This document shows positions 24,900-31,870 of a stretch of 53,627 bases of DNA, piece by piece; within the stretch, counting starts at the first letter, position 1, and each line of letters begins with the position of its first letter. The translations under genes and the position numbers were made by a program. The notes below the pieces were generated by a model, which saw nothing but the letters and a program-made list of their open reading frames with translations, did no database searches and was not told where the DNA came from. This DNA is from a virus: the IMG/VR virus record IMGVR_UViG_3300007072_000012, positions 1 to 53,627 of that record; one strand, given 5' to 3'.

Positions 24900-25002
24900 G
24901 TGAAAGGTAACCGGACTTACCTTGATATGCCAAGTGCCGCAGGATTGGCTAATGTAGCAACATTGACTGCTCGTGGTTGGGACATGCTAGTTTCTAGTTA
25001 GT
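24900..25002 (+). pseudogene. AT-rich C-terminal remnant of a displaced fibre gene
   Basis: After the TGA the same frame stays open to TAG at 25000-25002 and encodes NRTYLDMPSAAGLANVATL and then TARGWDMLVSS. This looks like the end of a different, repeat-type surface or fibre protein and has the AT-rich composition of the phage. It is either the leftover 3' end of the original gene or, if the TGA is read through, a C-terminal extension of the spike. Confidence 0.45.
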
Positions 25003-25243
25003 GTTCTACTTTCTTAATCCAAACATTTGTAGGAATTTGTACCACGAAAGTTTTGTATTTTAAGGGAATAATAATACCAGTAAAGTTTTTATCATAAACT
25101 GGTCTTCGTAAAATACATCTATCTGTAACAACATCAATAAAATTGAATCCTTTTCGTGTAACCTTTACAAACTTAACAATTCGATGATTATAAGTAAACA
25201 ACTCACCTAATGTAGCTTTTAAACTATAGAAGTTTGGAATCAT
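24998..25243 (-). CDS. Hypothetical protein, 81 aa
   Basis: A small beta-rich protein (RIVKFVKVTRKGFNFIDVVTDRCILRR) possibly with an SH3-like barrel. It overlaps the Tat-like gene by 4 nt and is last in this minus-strand run, converging on the tailspike. Function unknown. Confidence 0.55.
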   Translation of the reverse strand: MIPNFYSLKATLGELFTYNHRIVKFVKVTRKGFNFIDVVTDRCILRRPVYDKNFTGIIIPLKYKTFVVQIPTNVWIKKVEH

Positions 25244-25494
25244 ACACTATAGTTTCTCCACTTTTTTGTGTTGTAAGTCCAATTCTCACCAAGAGGAATG
25301 ACATGACTCCAAACAATAGTTTGATTTGGGTCAAGGTATGTATTATTTAACAACTCTTGATATTCTCTAATCTCTTCTGGTGTTGCTGGTTTTGCTTTTC
25401 CTATCTTAGCTACTTTCTTTGGTTCAGGCTCAATGCCAAATATTCTAGCAGCAGTTGTGCCTGTTACTAATGATAGAAACTTTCGTCTATCCAT
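25240..25494 (-). CDS. Small protein with twin-arginine-like signal
   Basis: I start this at MDRRKFLSLVTGTTAARIFG (25494). RRKFL followed by a short weakly hydrophobic stretch is a twin-arginine (Tat) pattern, and the following EPEPKKVAK is mature-like. The 84-aa product then has PATPEEIREYQELLNNTYLDP, helical and hydrophilic. Export of a phage protein by Tat would be unusual; the hydrophobic core is short, so the motif could be chance. Confidence 0.5.
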   Translation of the reverse strand: MDRRKFLSLVTGTTAARIFGIEPEPKKVAKIGKAKPATPEEIREYQELLNNTYLDPNQTIVWSHVIPLGENWTYNTKKWRNYSV

Positions 25495-25948
25495 TTTTTC
25501 TCTCATATGATGAACTGAGCTTAATACGATTATTGAAACACATATGTAAAATTTCACTAAATGACATTTTCTCTAATTCTTCTGGATACATAAGACAACC
25601 ACCAGCAAAAATAATATTCATTGCCAACTCTTTTAAAAATTGCTTCTTTTGATTTTCCCTATCTTCTGGCAGTGCTGGTTTTAGTGGTGGTAAAGGCAGC
25701 TTATCATTAATAATTACAGGAATAAGATATTGTTCATCTGGTGATGCATATTCATAATATTCGATTATTTCTGAAGTGTCCAAAAAACTAATAGAATACT
25801 TAAATTTATATTTAGAACAATCACATAATTCATTACATATTACAGATAAAACCTTATGCACTTGAGCTAAATCATATGGGTATGTCTTAAACAATAGATA
25901 GTCACCTTGTTTAATTTCAGAAAGACGTTTCAATTCAATTCTCATCAT
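25487..25948 (-). CDS. Hypothetical protein, 153 aa
   Basis: A 153-aa protein. The N-terminal half reads like a small beta barrel (IKQGDYLLFKTYPYDLAQVHKVL) and the C-terminal half is a Pro-rich linker and helix. It overlaps the Tat-like gene by 8 nt and follows the previous stop as TAATG. Not recognised. Confidence 0.55.
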   Translation of the reverse strand: MMRIELKRLSEIKQGDYLLFKTYPYDLAQVHKVLSVICNELCDCSKYKFKYSISFLDTSEIIEYYEYASPDEQYLIPVIINDKLPLPPLKPALPEDRENQKKQFLKELAMNIIFAGGCLMYPEELEKMSFSEILHMCFNNRIKLSSSYERKNG

Positions 25949-26316
25949 TACTTATCTCCATAAAGGTCTTTGTAAATCTTACGAAGGAAATTTAACATGT
26001 TCTGTGCCGCAACAAGTTTATCTGCTTCCGTTGCATGTTCTGTCCAAGCATAATCATCATATGGAGTATTTTGGCAATATTCTTTACCTGTTTTATCTTT
26101 AATTGGACAACCACTACATGTAGCAAATCCATGATAACGAAGACAAAGACCACAAGTAATGCTGCCGTTATCATCTTTAATATTACCACAATTATCAACA
26201 ATATACTTCCATTTAGCAATAGACCAGCGTAATGCTTCTCGCCTGTCTTTAGGTTTTTTGCTTTTGTCCAGAAGGTCCAACACACCATCCGCGCCAATCT
26301 TAAATTCTGCTTTCAT
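25948..26316 (-). CDS. Cys-rich conserved phage protein, 122 aa
   Basis: I start this at MKAEFKIGADGVLD (26316), with AAGGA upstream. Cysteines are spaced CGLCLRYHGFATCSGCPI...YCQNTPY, a pattern found in phage proteins that may bind a metal or form a knuckle; WxxHAT and FLRKIYK follow. A structural or regulatory role is likely but unassigned. Confidence 0.6.
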   Translation of the reverse strand: MKAEFKIGADGVLDLLDKSKKPKDRREALRWSIAKWKYIVDNCGNIKDDNGSITCGLCLRYHGFATCSGCPIKDKTGKEYCQNTPYDDYAWTEHATEADKLVAAQNMLNFLRKIYKDLYGDK

Positions 26317-26317
26317 A

Positions 26318-26554
26318 TTAGTTTCCTTTTTCAACAGGCTTTTTTTCGTCAAGAACCCAAACTAAATGCATTCGACCACAACTGTCTGTTACTGGCTTTT
26401 GAACATAACCATTTTCCATAGCTTTAATGGTTATTGAAGCATCATTATTATAAATTATGTATGTAGTTAATGGAACACAAACAGCAATAGCAAGGAAAAA
26501 TATAATTACTGGAAAATATTCTGATTCTACTAATGTTTTAAGTATGTCTTTCAT
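26318..26554 (-). CDS. Single-pass membrane protein, 78 aa
   Basis: Residues 12-35 (EYFPVIIFFLAIAVCVPLTTYII) form one clear transmembrane helix; the rest is hydrophilic. It sits in the membrane with a short N terminus and a 43-residue tail that ends in VWVLDEKKPVEKGN. No signal cleavage site is evident. Function unknown. Confidence 0.55.
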   Translation of the reverse strand: MKDILKTLVESEYFPVIIFFLAIAVCVPLTTYIIYNNDASITIKAMENGYVQKPVTDSCGRMHLVWVLDEKKPVEKGN

Positions 26555-26565
26555 ATTAAATCTCC

Positions 26566-26958
26566 TTAGTAGTAGCTTTTATACATTTTGTAATTTTTAA
26601 TATCTACACGTTTTGTAATTTTAACTGCATCACATCCAATAGTGCCAGTGGGAGGGATTCGATTGAAACAAGGATATTTCCAAAAATCAATAAGGTTATA
26701 ATGGTTCCAAGTCATAATAGGATTATACTTTGGGTTTTTAACTTCACATTCATATACCCTAGCATAACTACTTTTTCTAACCATCGGCCAAAATTTAAAC
26801 AAAGCCTCTAAAGAACTAAACACATATAAACAGGAATTTTTAATTTTGGGTTTTGTCCATTTACCTGTTCGGTATCGAACAACACTAGGTCGGCAGTTAT
26901 TAGTTAAATGTGAATAAAGCTTCTTGTTCTTTGCAGTCAACAGTTTGTAATAAGTCAT
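26566..26958 (-). CDS. YECEV-family paralogue, full-length
   Basis: The longest intact member (130 aa) of a local family: TYYKLL.AKNKKLYS at the start, VRYRTGKWTKPKIKNSCLYVFSSLEA in the middle, VYECEVKNP near residue 85 and AVKITKRV near the end. Other copies lie at 27699-28154, 28209-28532, 28747-28983 and 28964-29134. Family function unknown; no catalytic motif is visible. Confidence 0.6.
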   Translation of the reverse strand: MTYYKLLTAKNKKLYSHLTNNCRPSVVRYRTGKWTKPKIKNSCLYVFSSLEALFKFWPMVRKSSYARVYECEVKNPKYNPIMTWNHYNLIDFWKYPCFNRIPPTGTIGCDAVKITKRVDIKNYKMYKSYY

Positions 26959-26979
26959 TTCATCCCTCCTTTAGTTTCT

Positions 26980-27008
26980 ATTATACTGTTAGGTGGGTAG
27001 AATGTCAA
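26980..27008 (-). promoter_or_regulatory. Promoter for 26958-24998 gene set
   Basis: -35 TTGACA (27003-27008) and -10 TATAAT (26980-26985), spacer 17. The -35 overlaps the final codons of the preceding gene. Confidence 0.75.
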
Positions 27009-27232
27009 GACCTTTTCTTCTTTTTTGTTGGGTCTTTTCTAAAGCTGTATTTGTTAAATCCTTTTGCTTCAGCCATAGTAACATCACTTATTTTTGGAAT
27101 TGGTTTAATAGGTACAGCTAAATTATTCATAAACATGGTAATTTCTTGATATGCTTTTATCGGATTAAAAATTTTAGCAAAATCAAGTTCTTTAAGTCGT
27201 GAATTGTAACAAATTGTATGTTGTTGTGACAT
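27005..27232 (-). CDS. C-terminal part of a gene interrupted by in-frame TAG
   Basis: The stretch from MSQQHTICYN (27232) to 27005 has KELDFAKIFNPIKAYQEITMFMNNLA and AEAKGFNKYSFRKDP. In the same frame it is open upstream to TAG at 27317-27319, giving TLHVGEYEKQYIKVFEEKRCPIF before the Met. From memory, many phages carry one protein with both this end and the start found at 27317-27697, so this is probably its C-terminal half. Confidence 0.6.
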   Translation of the reverse strand: MSQQHTICYNSRLKELDFAKIFNPIKAYQEITMFMNNLAVPIKPIPKISDVTMAEAKGFNKYSFRKDPTKKKKRS

Positions 27233-27316
27233 ACTATAATTTATTACAAAAATAGGACAACGTTTTTCTTCAAAAACTTTAATATACTGTTTTTCATATT
27301 CACCAACATGTAAGGT

Positions 27317-27697
27317 CTACTCTTTAAAGAATTTTCCAAAATAATCCCTATTTAAAATTCGTATTTTGTGGCTATACTTTGGTGATTCAAAATACTGGTC
27401 AATAACTTCCTTCTTGTAATATGTTTGAATAAAATTATCAATTTGTTTTAAATTATAACAATATGAAATGTTAAAGTGTGGAAGTGGAGCATTTAGTTTA
27501 AGTAATGGATATAATTTTCCACAAAAACCAACAACTGACAATTCAAATGTTGGGTCATAGTTTCCCCAACCATATAAGGTTGGAAAGTTCCAACAATGTT
27601 CTTCATGTATCTCTTTACGAAGGTAAAGAGTTTGTTTGTCTAGGTCAAGTTTTTGACCACAATCGTAATAGTCATGGAAATCACTGATAATTCTCAT
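27317..27697 (-). CDS. N-terminal part of a conserved phage protein, ended by TAG
   Basis: The product starts MRIISDFHDYYDCGQ (ATG 27697, 1 nt after the previous TAA) and runs 126 aa through FCGKLYPLLKL to NRDYFGKFFKE, then TAG. The opening and FCGKLYP are hallmarks of a recurrent phage hypothetical of about 230 aa. The continuation follows in the same frame beyond the stop (to 27005). Either a nonsense mutation, readthrough or a sequence error splits the gene. Confidence 0.65.
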   Translation of the reverse strand: MRIISDFHDYYDCGQKLDLDKQTLYLRKEIHEEHCWNFPTLYGWGNYDPTFELSVVGFCGKLYPLLKLNAPLPHFNISYCYNLKQIDNFIQTYYKKEVIDQYFESPKYSHKIRILNRDYFGKFFKE

Positions 27698-27698
27698 A

Positions 27699-28154
27699 TT
27701 AATCCCGCCCAACCTCTTCCCAATATGATTTGCAGTTAAACTTATTATGCACACGCACTTTTCGTGTAATCTTAAGAGTGGAACATATTAAAGTTTCTTT
27801 TGGTGCACACTGGTACGGCATATTTGGTAGACAATGTTTATTTTTTCGTTGTTTCCAAAAAGTTGCTAAATCCTCTCTCTTACACATCATAATATCAGGA
27901 AATTTTTTAATACCGGCGACATCTTTTGCCTCACACTTCCAAATTTCATCACCTAATTCTACTTTTTGGGCGTCCTTTAACGTTTTAAAAATAAACAGCT
28001 TGCTATGTTTTATCTCAGGAGTGGTTCAAATATTATAGTTGTAACCAATGCACACATCATCACAAGCACGGCACAATGAAATCTTTTTAGGTAACCATAA
28101 CTGTAATGCTTTAGTATAATAATTATGACAAATTATTTTATAATAAGTTTTCAT
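27699..28154 (-). pseudogene. YECEV-family paralogue with in-frame TGA
   Basis: The frame starts at ATG 28154 (AGGAGA upstream), gives MKTYYKIICHNYYTKALQ and reaches TGA at 28026-28028 after 42 codons. It then continues without change of frame for another 108 codons. Aligned with the copy at 26566-26958, the TGA falls exactly on the conserved Trp of GKWTKPKIK (here NI-stop-TTPEIK), so a TGG to TGA change explains it. Downstream residues include KITRKVRV like its relatives. It could be dead, read through, or start again at 27890. Confidence 0.65.
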
Positions 28155-28185
28155 TTATATCTCCTATTAGTTAATTTCCATTTTA

Positions 28186-28212
28186 ATTATCCCATGATAA
28201 GAACTATGTCAA
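28186..28212 (-). promoter_or_regulatory. Weaker promoter for 28154 gene
   Basis: -35 TTGACA (28207-28212) with a GATAAT-like -10 (28186-28191) and a spacer of only 15, less ideal than neighbouring promoters. Confidence 0.45.
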
Positions 28213-28532
28213 GAACTTTGTATTCTTTTAATCAATTTAACTTTTTTAACATAATATTCTTCCGTTTTAAGAAGTATAAGCTTTCCGATAATTCCTGAAA
28301 CTTTACATTCATAAATAGCACCCGTTTTCCTCTGACAGGCTTCAATATCTGTACGCAAAATACTTTTGGCCATGCAAAGACTAGTTGTTACAAATAGACG
28401 TGGGTGCTTTTTATCTCTAGATTTAACCCAACTCCCAATCATATAACGAACAGGCTTAAAATGAAACATATGAGCAAAGCTAGAATATAGCTTTTTGTTT
28501 TTACGAAGCACTACTTTGTAATAAGTTTTCAT
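28209..28532 (-). CDS. YECEV-family paralogue
   Basis: I start this at MKTYYKVVLRKNKKLYS (28532) with AAAGGGA upstream. The 107-aa product keeps the family order: VRYMIGSWVKSRDKKHPRLFVTTSLCMAKSIL, IYECKVSG and KVKLIKRI. It is intact but shorter in the middle than the 26566-26958 copy. Role unknown. Confidence 0.6.
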   Translation of the reverse strand: MKTYYKVVLRKNKKLYSSFAHMFHFKPVRYMIGSWVKSRDKKHPRLFVTTSLCMAKSILRTDIEACQRKTGAIYECKVSGIIGKLILLKTEEYYVKKVKLIKRIQSS

Positions 28533-28544
28533 TATCAATTCCCT

Positions 28545-28754
28545 TTAATTTTTATTGTTTTTAATTCGCCACAGACATTGCATAATATCTGTTACATAAC
28601 AATTATGACCGTATGTACAATTTTTGCAAAGTTTTGCACAGAGTTTTTCTGAAATATTAGAAATACGAGTTTCTAATATTTCTTTTTGGGCTTGTAATTT
28701 TTCCATTTTTGACGCAAGCTCAATGACTGACTTTTTTGTTTTTTTATCAAACAT
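28545..28754 (-). CDS. Small coiled-coil plus Cys-cluster protein
   Basis: I start this at MFDKKTKKSVIELASKM (28754). The 69-aa product has a heptad helix (MEKLQAQKEILETRISNISEKL) then CAKLCKNCTYGHNC...MQC, a cluster that could hold zinc. It overlaps the preceding gene by 8 nt. Confidence 0.5.
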   Translation of the reverse strand: MFDKKTKKSVIELASKMEKLQAQKEILETRISNISEKLCAKLCKNCTYGHNCYVTDIMQCLWRIKNNKN

Positions 28755-28983
28755 ATATAACTCTTTTAGTAAGTTTAACTTTGTCAACTAAAACTGTTGG
28801 TGCGCCATCAGAATCTTTATCTTTTACAGGATTTTCTACTTCACATTCATAGATAGAACCATTATTATCACAATCATATTTTAATATACTTGCTGCATAA
28901 TTTAAATTTGTTGTTACAAATAGTTGTGGATTGGCTAAGTCTCTAGAAGCTACCCACTTATTTTTAATATTTTGCTTGTTCAA
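28747..28983 (-). CDS. YECEV-family paralogue lacking its N terminus
   Basis: A 78-aa frame beginning at TTG (28983) without a clear Shine-Dalgarno. NKWVASRDLANPQLFVTTNLNYAASIL, IYECEVENP and KVKLTKRV match the middle and end of the family, but the YYK...KNKKLYS start is missing. That start is present in the overlapping frame at 28964-29134, so the pair may be the product of a fusion or deletion between two copies. Confidence 0.45.
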   Translation of the reverse strand: MNKQNIKNKWVASRDLANPQLFVTTNLNYAASILKYDCDNNGSIYECEVENPVKDKDSDGAPTVLVDKVKLTKRVIYV

Positions 28984-29134
28984 TGGTTGGACAAATCCAA
29001 AGAAGTGTATCTTTAACTTTAGGTTTCATCCACTTATTTTTTGTGTAACGAATAGATATATCTGGTCTAAAAATGAATGACCATAATTGCTTATTTCGTG
29101 AACTCAAAACTTTGTATCCATAATTAATTTCCAT
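28964..29134 (-). CDS. YECEV-family paralogue lacking its C terminus
   Basis: A 56-aa frame, ATG 29134 to TAA 28964: MEINYGYKVLSSRNKQLWS, then SIRYTKNKWMKPKVKDTLLWI. This is the family's N-terminal half; the YECEV and KLTKRV part is missing. It overlaps the start of the 28747-28983 frame by 20 nt in another frame. Confidence 0.45.
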   Translation of the reverse strand: MEINYGYKVLSSRNKQLWSFIFRPDISIRYTKNKWMKPKVKDTLLWICPTIEQAKY

Positions 29135-29147
29135 AGTTATTAACCCC

Positions 29148-29420
29148 TTATATTATTTCTTTTTCAGGTGTAAAAAACGGTTTCTCCTTCAAAACCGCAA
29201 TACACAGTTCTTTAATTCTATTCTCTACCTCTTCCCAATCCTTATTAATAGAAGGTTGCCAATTGTCAACTACCCATTGTAATCCTTTTCTAGCCATTTC
29301 ATAATCATCTAAACTAGTCAATTCCATTGATCCGGTATTGCACTCATGAACAAACTCACAAGTTTGTAATATGTCACATTTTATCCATTTTGGCCTATAT
29401 CCATCTTCACATCGTGCCAT
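29148..29420 (-). CDS. Hypothetical protein, 90 aa
   Basis: A 90-aa helical protein with ARCEDGYRPKWIKCDILQTCEF near the N terminus and WQPSINKDWEEVENRIKEL later. Three cysteines could bind metal. It lies in the same transcript as the Cys-rich genes upstream. Not recognised. Confidence 0.55.
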   Translation of the reverse strand: MARCEDGYRPKWIKCDILQTCEFVHECNTGSMELTSLDDYEMARKGLQWVVDNWQPSINKDWEEVENRIKELCIAVLKEKPFFTPEKEII

Positions 29421-29431
29421 ATTTTAACTCC

Positions 29432-29605
29432 TTATTTAACTACGTATGGTTCTTCGGGTTGTGCCTTTTTACATTCATGGCACATATTGTACAAAGTCCA
29501 TCGTACACCACAGTTTTCACATAGTATACATCCACAAACACTACATCGTCGTACTTTTTTACTGGGTACTGATTCGTTACATTCTTTGCAATAATGAGTT
29601 TTCAT
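29432..29605 (-). CDS. Double zinc-ribbon small protein, 57 aa
   Basis: Complete small frame, ATG 29605 (overlapping the previous TGA as ATGA) to TAA 29432. Cysteines come as CKEC, CSVCGC, CENC and CHEC, eight or more in pairs, typical of a tiny treble-clef or double zinc ribbon (MKTHYCKECNESVPSKKVRRC). A nucleic-acid- or protein-binding role is likely by analogy only. Confidence 0.6.
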   Translation of the reverse strand: MKTHYCKECNESVPSKKVRRCSVCGCILCENCGVRWTLYNMCHECKKAQPEEPYVVK

Positions 29606-29784
29606 TCTTTATCCTCAAATTGTTTACATTTGCATAAATCACAATGACCATCAAAGTGATCTTTGCATTGATGCCCACATTTGCAAAGCTGGTCACACTC
29701 ATGGGCTTCGTCCCAATGTTGGCAAAATGGTCCAGAGTCATAGTTTGCCCAATAATCGTCTTCGTTTTCTTCTTCATCTTCCAT
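29602..29784 (-). CDS. Acidic Cys/His-rich small protein, 60 aa
   Basis: The product begins MEDEEENEDDYWANYD (strongly acidic) and continues with CQHWDEAHECDQLCKCGHQCKDHFDGHCDLCKC, about ten Cys and several His residues, suitable for two metal sites. It overlaps the next gene by ATGA. Its initiation region AAAGGAACGCACCTAATGG is nearly identical to two other genes nearby. Confidence 0.6.
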   Translation of the reverse strand: MEDEEENEDDYWANYDSGPFCQHWDEAHECDQLCKCGHQCKDHFDGHCDLCKCKQFEDKE

Positions 29785-29810
29785 TAGGTGCGTTCCTTTC
29801 CATATGTTTC

Positions 29811-29839
29811 ATTATACAGTCACATAGTATTCTTGTCAA
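29811..29839 (-). promoter_or_regulatory. Promoter for 29784 onward
   Basis: -35 TTGACA (29834-29839) and -10 TATAAT (29811-29816), spacer 17. The -35 lies in the stop region of the gene ending at 29836. Confidence 0.75.
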
Positions 29840-30060
29840 GAGTTTTTAACTTGTAATCTTTTAAGTGTCCAACCTTTTCTCAAAACCCAATTGTTACCTT
29901 TTACATCATAACAGGTAAATGATGGATTGTTTACAAGTTGACGAAGTGCTTCTTCAGCATTCGTTCCATATAAAATACCCATCATCTTTTTATTCTTTCG
30001 TAACACATACAAATGTTTCGGGTTATATACGTCACCTTCATATGGTATATTGAATTTCAT
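29836..30060 (-). CDS. Hypothetical protein, 74 aa
   Basis: A 74-aa protein (KFNIPYEGDVYNPKHLYVLRKNKKMMGILYGTNAEEAL) of likely alpha/beta shape, basic at the end. Its AGGAG lies upstream of the ATG. Function unknown. Confidence 0.55.
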   Translation of the reverse strand: MKFNIPYEGDVYNPKHLYVLRKNKKMMGILYGTNAEEALRQLVNNPSFTCYDVKGNNWVLRKGWTLKRLQVKNS

Positions 30061-30070
30061 TACATAACTC

Positions 30071-30397
30071 CTATGAATTTAAATACTTAATAATTTCTTT
30101 AATAACATCATCATTACCATGTTCCACTGAATTATAAGCATCTTTGTATACTTGTTTAAATAAATTAAAATGCTCCATCATTTTATGCGTGGAATATGTC
30201 GCCAAGTTGCTAAAAGAATCACTATCAAAGATTCTAAGGTAATAGTGACCGCTATATTGTTCACTTTTTTCAATTTCAATGTACTTATTACCAATTTTAC
30301 ATCTATACACATTTGAAATTGGTGTTCGCTCCCACACAATGTTCTTTTCAGTATGTACCAAACTGTCAAGTAATTTAAAAACTATCTCATTTTCCAT
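30071..30397 (-). CDS. Hypothetical protein, 108 aa
   Basis: I start this at MENEIVFKLLDSL (30397); its TIR AAAGGAATGCACCTAATGG is shared with the 31023 gene and, with small changes, the 29784 gene. The product has VYRCKIGNKYIEIEKSEQYSGHYYLRIFDSDSFSN, a compact beta sheet, then a helix. Not recognised. Confidence 0.55.
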   Translation of the reverse strand: MENEIVFKLLDSLVHTEKNIVWERTPISNVYRCKIGNKYIEIEKSEQYSGHYYLRIFDSDSFSNLATYSTHKMMEHFNLFKQVYKDAYNSVEHGNDDVIKEIIKYLNS

Positions 30398-30708
30398 TAG
30401 GTGCATTCCTTTGTATTGTCCCATGAAATTACAAAATAAAGATTTGTATTAGTAAGTATAACTTTATAACCTAATGGAGCAAAAATCTGTTTCATTCTGT
30501 TAAAAACAGTATCAAGGCTATGACGTTCACAAAGCTCTAATGGAGTCGGAACAACCCATTGATAGCATCCACGATCACTAGCTTTAACTATTTCAACGGC
30601 AGCTTGAATTTTAAGCCCATTAATATATGTCTCAAGTTCTTGCTGGCTACAAATGTCTGAATTCTTCCTTAATACATCTGCTGAAGGTATTTCTGATGTT
30701 GCTAACAT
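30397..30708 (-). CDS. Hypothetical protein, 103 aa
   Basis: A 103-aa alpha/beta protein (QELETYINGLKIQAAVEIVKAS...FNRMKQIFAPLGYKVILTNTNLYFVISW). Its TAA touches the next ATG. The last strand pair resembles other small phage proteins but no family is assigned. Confidence 0.55.
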   Translation of the reverse strand: MLATSEIPSADVLRKNSDICSQQELETYINGLKIQAAVEIVKASDRGCYQWVVPTPLELCERHSLDTVFNRMKQIFAPLGYKVILTNTNLYFVISWDNTKECT

Positions 30709-30720
30709 AATTTTACTCCT

Positions 30721-31023
30721 TTAATTTTTATTTAGTATCATAAAATTAATTACATTATCTTTATCTTCTATTTGTGCAATCTTTGGCTCACCAAGTTCTT
30801 CCAATATACCATTGAGTAATCCAATTACACGAATATAATTAAAGAAATTTTTACCATCACAACTTCGGCCAATTGGAATTTTAGGATGATTTGCTAAATT
30901 ATTATTACATTTACATTTCGTTAGCATTAATTGCTGTATTGCATCTTGGTCAAGGTCGTATGCTTCCTGTAAAATCTTAAGAATAGCATTCGTTACATTG
31001 TGTTTTTTGTTTCTTTTTGCCAT
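30721..31023 (-). CDS. Hypothetical protein, 100 aa
   Basis: I start this at MAKRNKKHNVTNAIL (31023). The product is helical with CKCNNNLANHPKIPIGRSCDG in the middle and a hydrophobic helix IRVIGLLNGILEELGEP after it. The leader AAAGGAATGCACCAAATGG matches the one before 30397. Not recognised. Confidence 0.55.
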   Translation of the reverse strand: MAKRNKKHNVTNAILKILQEAYDLDQDAIQQLMLTKCKCNNNLANHPKIPIGRSCDGKNFFNYIRVIGLLNGILEELGEPKIAQIEDKDNVINFMILNKN

Positions 31024-31090
31024 TTGGTGCATTCCTTTATATCATTTTATCTTTGCCATTAATGATATTTGGGTATTGTTTAATTATCTC

Positions 31091-31393
31091 TCATAAACAA
31101 TCCGCACATATACTTGCCGTAGCAGACTCATAATCTGGCTCTTGTCCAACCTGTACTACTTCATTAACATTCCTACCACAATTATCACACGTGCAACGTG
31201 TCCAACTATCATTTCCAATGATTTTATTTACTTCCTCTGGTTCAGGTGAATCTCCCAACGCTTTTAATTTATTGTATATTTCCTCACTGTCATCTCTATA
31301 AGAGTTCCATTTAGTACCGTTGTAATATTGTTGCTTCCATCGTTTGGCAGCAATTGCAGCATTTGTTTTCGTTGACATATATGTAATTGGCAT
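31091..31393 (-). CDS. Hypothetical protein with zinc knuckles, 100 aa
   Basis: The N-terminal half is helical and basic (MSTKTNAAIAAKRWKQQYY); the C-terminal half has CTCDNCGRN and CADC, a possible zinc ribbon. AAAGGA lies 7 nt before ATG 31393. It follows the RMF-like gene in the same transcript. Confidence 0.55.
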   Translation of the reverse strand: MPITYMSTKTNAAIAAKRWKQQYYNGTKWNSYRDDSEEIYNKLKALGDSPEPEEVNKIIGNDSWTRCTCDNCGRNVNEVVQVGQEPDYESATASICADCL

Positions 31394-31455
31394 AGTTCAA
31401 TCCTTTCTTACTTTTAACCCGGTACTGTTTTTTAGTACCCCATCTTCCATAATTC

Positions 31456-31623
31456 TCACTTTTTGCCTGACAACCATCCTCTTTGCCATTCATAATATGG
31501 AGCATGGTTTTTACTTGCCTTATCTTTTGGTTTATTATAAGGGTTAGAAGTTATGGGTCGTCCTTTATTCTTTGCACGTTTTCCTTGTTTATAGGCAAGG
31601 GCCAGTTCTTCAAATGGAACCAA
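31456..31623 (-). CDS. RMF-like (ribosome modulation factor-type) small protein
   Basis: A TTG-initiated frame of 55 codons (31623 to TGA 31456): VPFEELALAYKQGKRAKNKG, NPYNKPKDKASKNHAPYYEW and QRGWLSGKK. The A-x-x-x-G...NPY...A..W..G motif order matches the RMF-like domain seen in phage and bacterial small proteins. RMF itself binds and dimerises ribosomes; that role here is inference. A run of six G 9 nt upstream may act as a Shine-Dalgarno. It begins a transcript with a 290-nt structured leader. Confidence 0.65.
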   Translation of the reverse strand: MVPFEELALAYKQGKRAKNKGRPITSNPYNKPKDKASKNHAPYYEWQRGWLSGKK

Positions 31624-31777
31624 TTTTTAGTACCCCCCGTGTTATTTTTCGCATAAATCATATTTTTGTCATTTTATGGAAGCATTGTAATAAATTATTA
31701 CAATTTTTCCAAAAATTTTATATGAATGTCTGCGCGATAATCCACCCACGCAACGCATTCATAACAATCCTATTTTT

Positions 31778-31802
31778 CCCCCACTCCCATACCCCTACCC
31801 CC
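31778..31802 (-). other. G-quadruplex-capable tract
   Basis: On the minus strand the sequence has GGGGG-TA-GGGG-TAT-GGG-AGT-GGGGG, four G-runs of at least three with loops of 2-3 nt. This fits the canonical quadruplex pattern and is striking in an AT-rich genome. Confidence 0.6.
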
Positions 31803-31831
31803 ATGTAACCCTAGGAAGCTATGGGACTTAT

Positions 31832-31870
31832 GGGATGGATAGGACAGTATCCCAGCATCCTATCCATCCC
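31832..31870 (-). repeat. 13-bp perfect hairpin
   Basis: GGGATGGATAGGA (31832-31844) pairs with its exact complement at 31858-31870 across a 13-nt loop. It lies in the leader of the RMF-like gene and could also act as an attenuator. Confidence 0.7.

Noticed and set aside
31311-31505. 64-codon minus-strand frame MLHIMNGKEDGC
   Set aside because: It overlaps both the RMF-like gene and the 31091-31393 gene in a third frame and has no motif or start signal.
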